Origin: Dryococelus australis | Taxonomy: Eukaryota > Arthropoda > Insecta > Phasmatodea > Phasmatidae | DNA: 64,000 nt | Assembly: GCA_029891345.1 (NCBI GenBank) | Contig: CM057000.1 | Coordinates: 126,145,338 to 126,209,337 of the forward strand | Direction of reading: 5' to 3' | Translations under genes and position numbers: made by a program | In this document: positions 62,861-64,000 of the stretch, piece after piece | Layout of the letters: each line of letters opens with the position of its first letter | Position numbering within the stretch: position 1 is the stretch's first letter | The notes under the pieces: generated by a model | What the model was told of the DNA's origin: nothing | What the model saw: the letters and a program-made list of their open reading frames with translations, nothing else | Database searches by the model: none

Positions 62861-63895
62861 AAACGCATTGAGATTCCCAACCTCAGTAGAATACGCCTTA
62901 GCAAATATCTTAATTAAGGTTGAAGTTAAGCAACTGCCTATGGAGCACTGCACTCTACTATACAATGTGAAGAACTCATAAACGCATTGAGATTCCCAAC
63001 CTCAGTAGAATACGCCTTAGCAAACATCTTAATTAAGGTTGAAGTTAAGCAACTGCCTATGGAGCACTGCACTCTACTATACAATGTGAAGAACTGATAA
63101 AAAAAGTAGTACAGACACCATAAGAATTGTCACAAATGTTCGATTTATGCTGCATATGAAAGATGAATGTATATTTTTTGCAACATTATAATTTTTTTTT
63201 ACTAAAATATACCTTTTTAATGTAAGAAAAATAATCGAATAAAAAAGTCTGTATTTTTAACAAAATTTAAGTGCTTTTCCATTCTGCATGATTCGGAAAG
63301 CAGAATTTGCCAAAAAAAACTTCTTCAAGAAAGATTTTCATAATATTTACTGTGATCATGTGTAATCAAATCATATAAATAATGTATCATATCATATTTA
63401 TAATCAACTTTATTTACATCAGTTGCAGCCATAAATGTTTGGGGCAAATGGACGCATATAAAAATAATTATAAAATTATTTCCTATGTTATTATTACAAT
63501 TTTCTTACATACAAGTACAGTAAACATTATGACGATATTCCACGACGAAGATATTCTTGCAAAATCTGCTTTCTCAAGCTTCCAGAATGGAAATGCGCTT
63601 AAATTAGGTTAAAAGTGCAGACTATTTTAATCGATTCCTTTTTAACATTTAAAATGTATATTTTAGTAAAATATTTTTTAATGTTGCAAAATATATACAT
63701 TTTTCTGTCATATACAGCATAAATCGCAAATATTTTTTAATGTTGCAAAATATATACATTTTTCTGTCATATACAGCATAAATCGCACTTTTCTGACAAT
63801 TTTCATGGTTTCTTTACCACTTTATGAGTTCTTCACGTTGTATAGTCTGGTGCAATGCTCCATAAGCAGTTGCTTTACTTCAACCTTAAGGGTAC
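62861..63895. mobile_element. fold-back element with long inverted arms
   Basis: The left arm (62861-63360) and right arm (about 63510-63895) are inverted copies over most of their length. Matching landmarks are ttaaggttgaagt, gcaactgc, gtgaagaact, tgcataaatcg-like segments, gtatattttagtaaaat, ttccattctg and ataatatttactgt. The unpaired loop is only about 150 bp. Part of the left arm (119 bp, 62861-62979 and 62980-63098) and of the right arm (about 61 bp, 63668-63788) is tandemly duplicated. No transposase was found, and terminal target duplications were not resolved; the right end may lie past 63895. Confidence 0.75.
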
Positions 63896-64000
63896 TGAAA
63901 CGTTTTCTGTGAAATCGTTGTTTGTGCGTAGACGTGTGTCTCTGTAAATAAATGTTCTGCAAATACGACTTTTTGTCAGAAAAGACAAAAAAAACCATTA
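63896..64000. other. window end, possible continuation of the fold-back element
   Basis: Weak inverse similarity to the left outer arm (cgtttcagtaccctta) may extend past 63895. Confidence 0.35.

Overview
The window looks like non-coding DNA from a large, AT-rich, repeat-laden arthropod genome, most likely an insect. The basis is tRNA-headed SINEs, TA- and TTAA-flanked MITEs, a hAT and a PIF/Harbinger MITE, LINE remains, a Ty3/gypsy-type LTR element, consensus GT splice donors and long (TA)n arrays. No operons, Shine-Dalgarno sites or CRISPR arrays were seen. Nothing in the sequence fixes the species.

Layout. 1-4780: a 70-bp tandem array, a hAT MITE, MITE families A and B (defined below) and a PIF/Harbinger MITE. 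4780-5800: two GC-rich blocks. The second holds the best host-gene signal in the window: an ATG in a strong Kozak context, a hydrophobic signal-peptide-like stretch and a consensus splice donor, i.e. a first coding exon on + (5710-5797). Its next exon was not identified, so much of the rest may be intron or intergenic DNA. 5900-15700: MITEs and SINEs, several nested. 15777-16322: a 54-bp array open in several frames. 16300-29250: mostly unrecognised AT-rich DNA with (TA)n tracts, a long hairpin at 19943-20106, two SINEs, an inverted pair of family A copies and a long-TIR DNA transposon at 26098-27606. 29850-38040: two decayed LINE reverse transcriptases, one per strand, and a Helitron-like element (35933-36511). 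38003-38380: a 94-bp array abutting an LTR retrotransposon (38405-45150) with LTRs of about 1.8 kb and an internal region reduced to about 3 kb by deletion. 45380-47780: microsatellites and a second, much expanded copy of the Helitron-like element. 48500-64000: tandem arrays of 111, 17-18, 55 and about 122-136 bp, more MITEs, a TTAA-flanked MITE, a weak exon candidate at 59644-59727 and a fold-back element of about 1 kb at 62861-63895.

MITE families. Family A (short form about 240 bp, long form about 400-430 bp) has TA flanks and ends like ggctgttcacggtaaagtg. Family B (about 400 bp) has ends like tataatctgttcacggttt. The shared core gttcacggt suggests mobilisation by the same or related transposases. 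The most unusual structure is the Helitron-like family at 35933-36511 and about 46590-47777, whose centre is a minisatellite of about 38-40-bp units resembling tRNA box A, with (TA)n tracts expanded from the same spot in different units. Repeat boundaries were read by eye and are accurate to a few to tens of bases.
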